From NCBI GenBank assembly GCA_022793145.1, contig JAAWCI010000010.1, forward strand, positions 1-5,431: a DNA stretch of 5,431 bases, written 5' to 3'. Below, in pieces: positions 5,310-5,431 of this stretch. Position 1 is the first letter of the stretch. Each line of letters opens with the position of its first letter. The notes below the pieces were generated by a model that searched no databases, was not told where the DNA came from, and saw nothing but the letters and a program-made list of their open reading frames with translations. Origin of the DNA: Bacilli bacterium. GTDB lineage: Bacteria > Bacillota_I > Bacilli_A > RF39 > UBA660. The position numbers were made by a program, and so were the translations under genes.

Positions 5310-5431
5310 ATGGATAGAGTAACGCATTGCAACCAGGGGGGGGGCTTAGAAAATAAGGCCTTTACCTTAATAGAACTACTAGCTGTCATAATCATAATAG
5401 GAGTGATAGCACTAATTACAGTACCAATCGT
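5310..5431 (+). CDS. prepilin-type N-terminal methylation-motif protein, 5' part only
   Basis: The first 40 residues of a type IV pilin-like or pseudopilin-like protein, cut by the right edge. The leader MDRVTHCNQGGGLENKA (1-17) is followed by FTLIELLAVIIIIGVIALITVPI. This is the class III signal: cleavage before F18 by a prepilin peptidase, Glu at +5 (E22), and a hydrophobic helix that anchors the protein and packs the pilus core. Position -1 is Ala rather than the commoner Gly, a variant that I believe many related proteins carry. The start is fixed: the frame is closed by a stop at 5301-5303 and the ATG at 5310 has AGAGAGG 9 bp upstream, while the ATGs at 5282 and 5303 run into a TAG at 5315. 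The leader is odd in carrying a run of nine G that encodes most of Gln-Gly-Gly-Gly. Which pilin, secretion or competence system it serves cannot be told from this fragment. Confidence 0.85.
   Translation, partial: MDRVTHCNQGGGLENKAFTLIELLAVIIIIGVIALITVPI
5336..5344 (+). repeat. nine-G homopolymer in the prepilin leader codons
   Basis: A run of nine G lies inside the first 12 codons in a window where such runs are otherwise at most five. The frame is open with nine. With eight, the reading becomes GGG GGG GCT TAG and stops; with ten it becomes CTT AGA AAA TAA and stops. It therefore has the form of a slipped-strand on/off switch. Sequencing error in the run length is possible. Confidence 0.6.

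Noticed and set aside
5282..5317. ATG at 5282 giving a short peptide MKKNREVMENG
   Set aside because: It overlaps the TATAAT box, has no ribosome binding site and stops after 11 codons at TAG 5315-5317.

Overview
This is a very AT-rich window. Its genes have strong GGAG/AGGGGG ribosome binding sites, simple AT-rich hairpin terminators and sigma-A-type promoters, which points to a low-GC Gram-positive (Bacillota). The truncated prepilin-type gene at the right edge and the small Xre-type regulator fit gut-associated Erysipelotrichia- or Clostridia-like lineages. No marker gene fixes the taxonomy, so this is an impression only.

Layout: positions 1-137 hold no gene I can name. A perfect 26-bp palindrome (138-163) lies just past the stop codon of a leftward gene for an 81-aa Xre-family HTH regulator (168-413). 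A 169-bp divergent intergenic region follows, with a rightward extended -10 promoter covered by two near-identical 13-bp direct repeats (494-506 and 511-523). This promoter should drive a tight three-gene operon: a 105-aa protein of unknown function (583-900, TTG start), a 491-aa MoxR-like AAA+ ATPase (901-2376, starting at the base after the previous stop codon), and a 494-aa protein with a long acidic, Gln/Ser-rich, probably disordered N-terminal arm and a C-terminal vWA-like domain with a degenerate metal site (2402-3886). A clean terminator (3902-3928) closes the operon. A separate monocistronic gene for an FkbM-family SAM methyltransferase (3977-4915) has its own promoter, whose -35 box sits in the tail of that terminator. 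After a weak A/T-stem terminator come about 340 bp with no gene, then the start of a prepilin-type (type IV pilin/pseudopilin-like) protein (5310 to the right edge).

Working together: MoxR-type AAA+ ATPases paired with vWA proteins are a known two-part remodelling module (RavA-ViaA, CbbQ-CbbO and NorQ-NorD are described pairs). Here the pair has a small unknown partner and an adjacent divergent HTH regulator, with no metabolic enzyme that would be an obvious client. The regulated island is therefore the best candidate for an undescribed system, whether a stress or conflict module or a chaperone for a distant target. The methyltransferase and prepilin gene look like separate transcription units with surface-related roles. 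The prepilin gene carries a run of nine G in its leader codons, where a change of one base either way gives an almost immediate stop codon. That is the layout of an on/off phase-variation switch.
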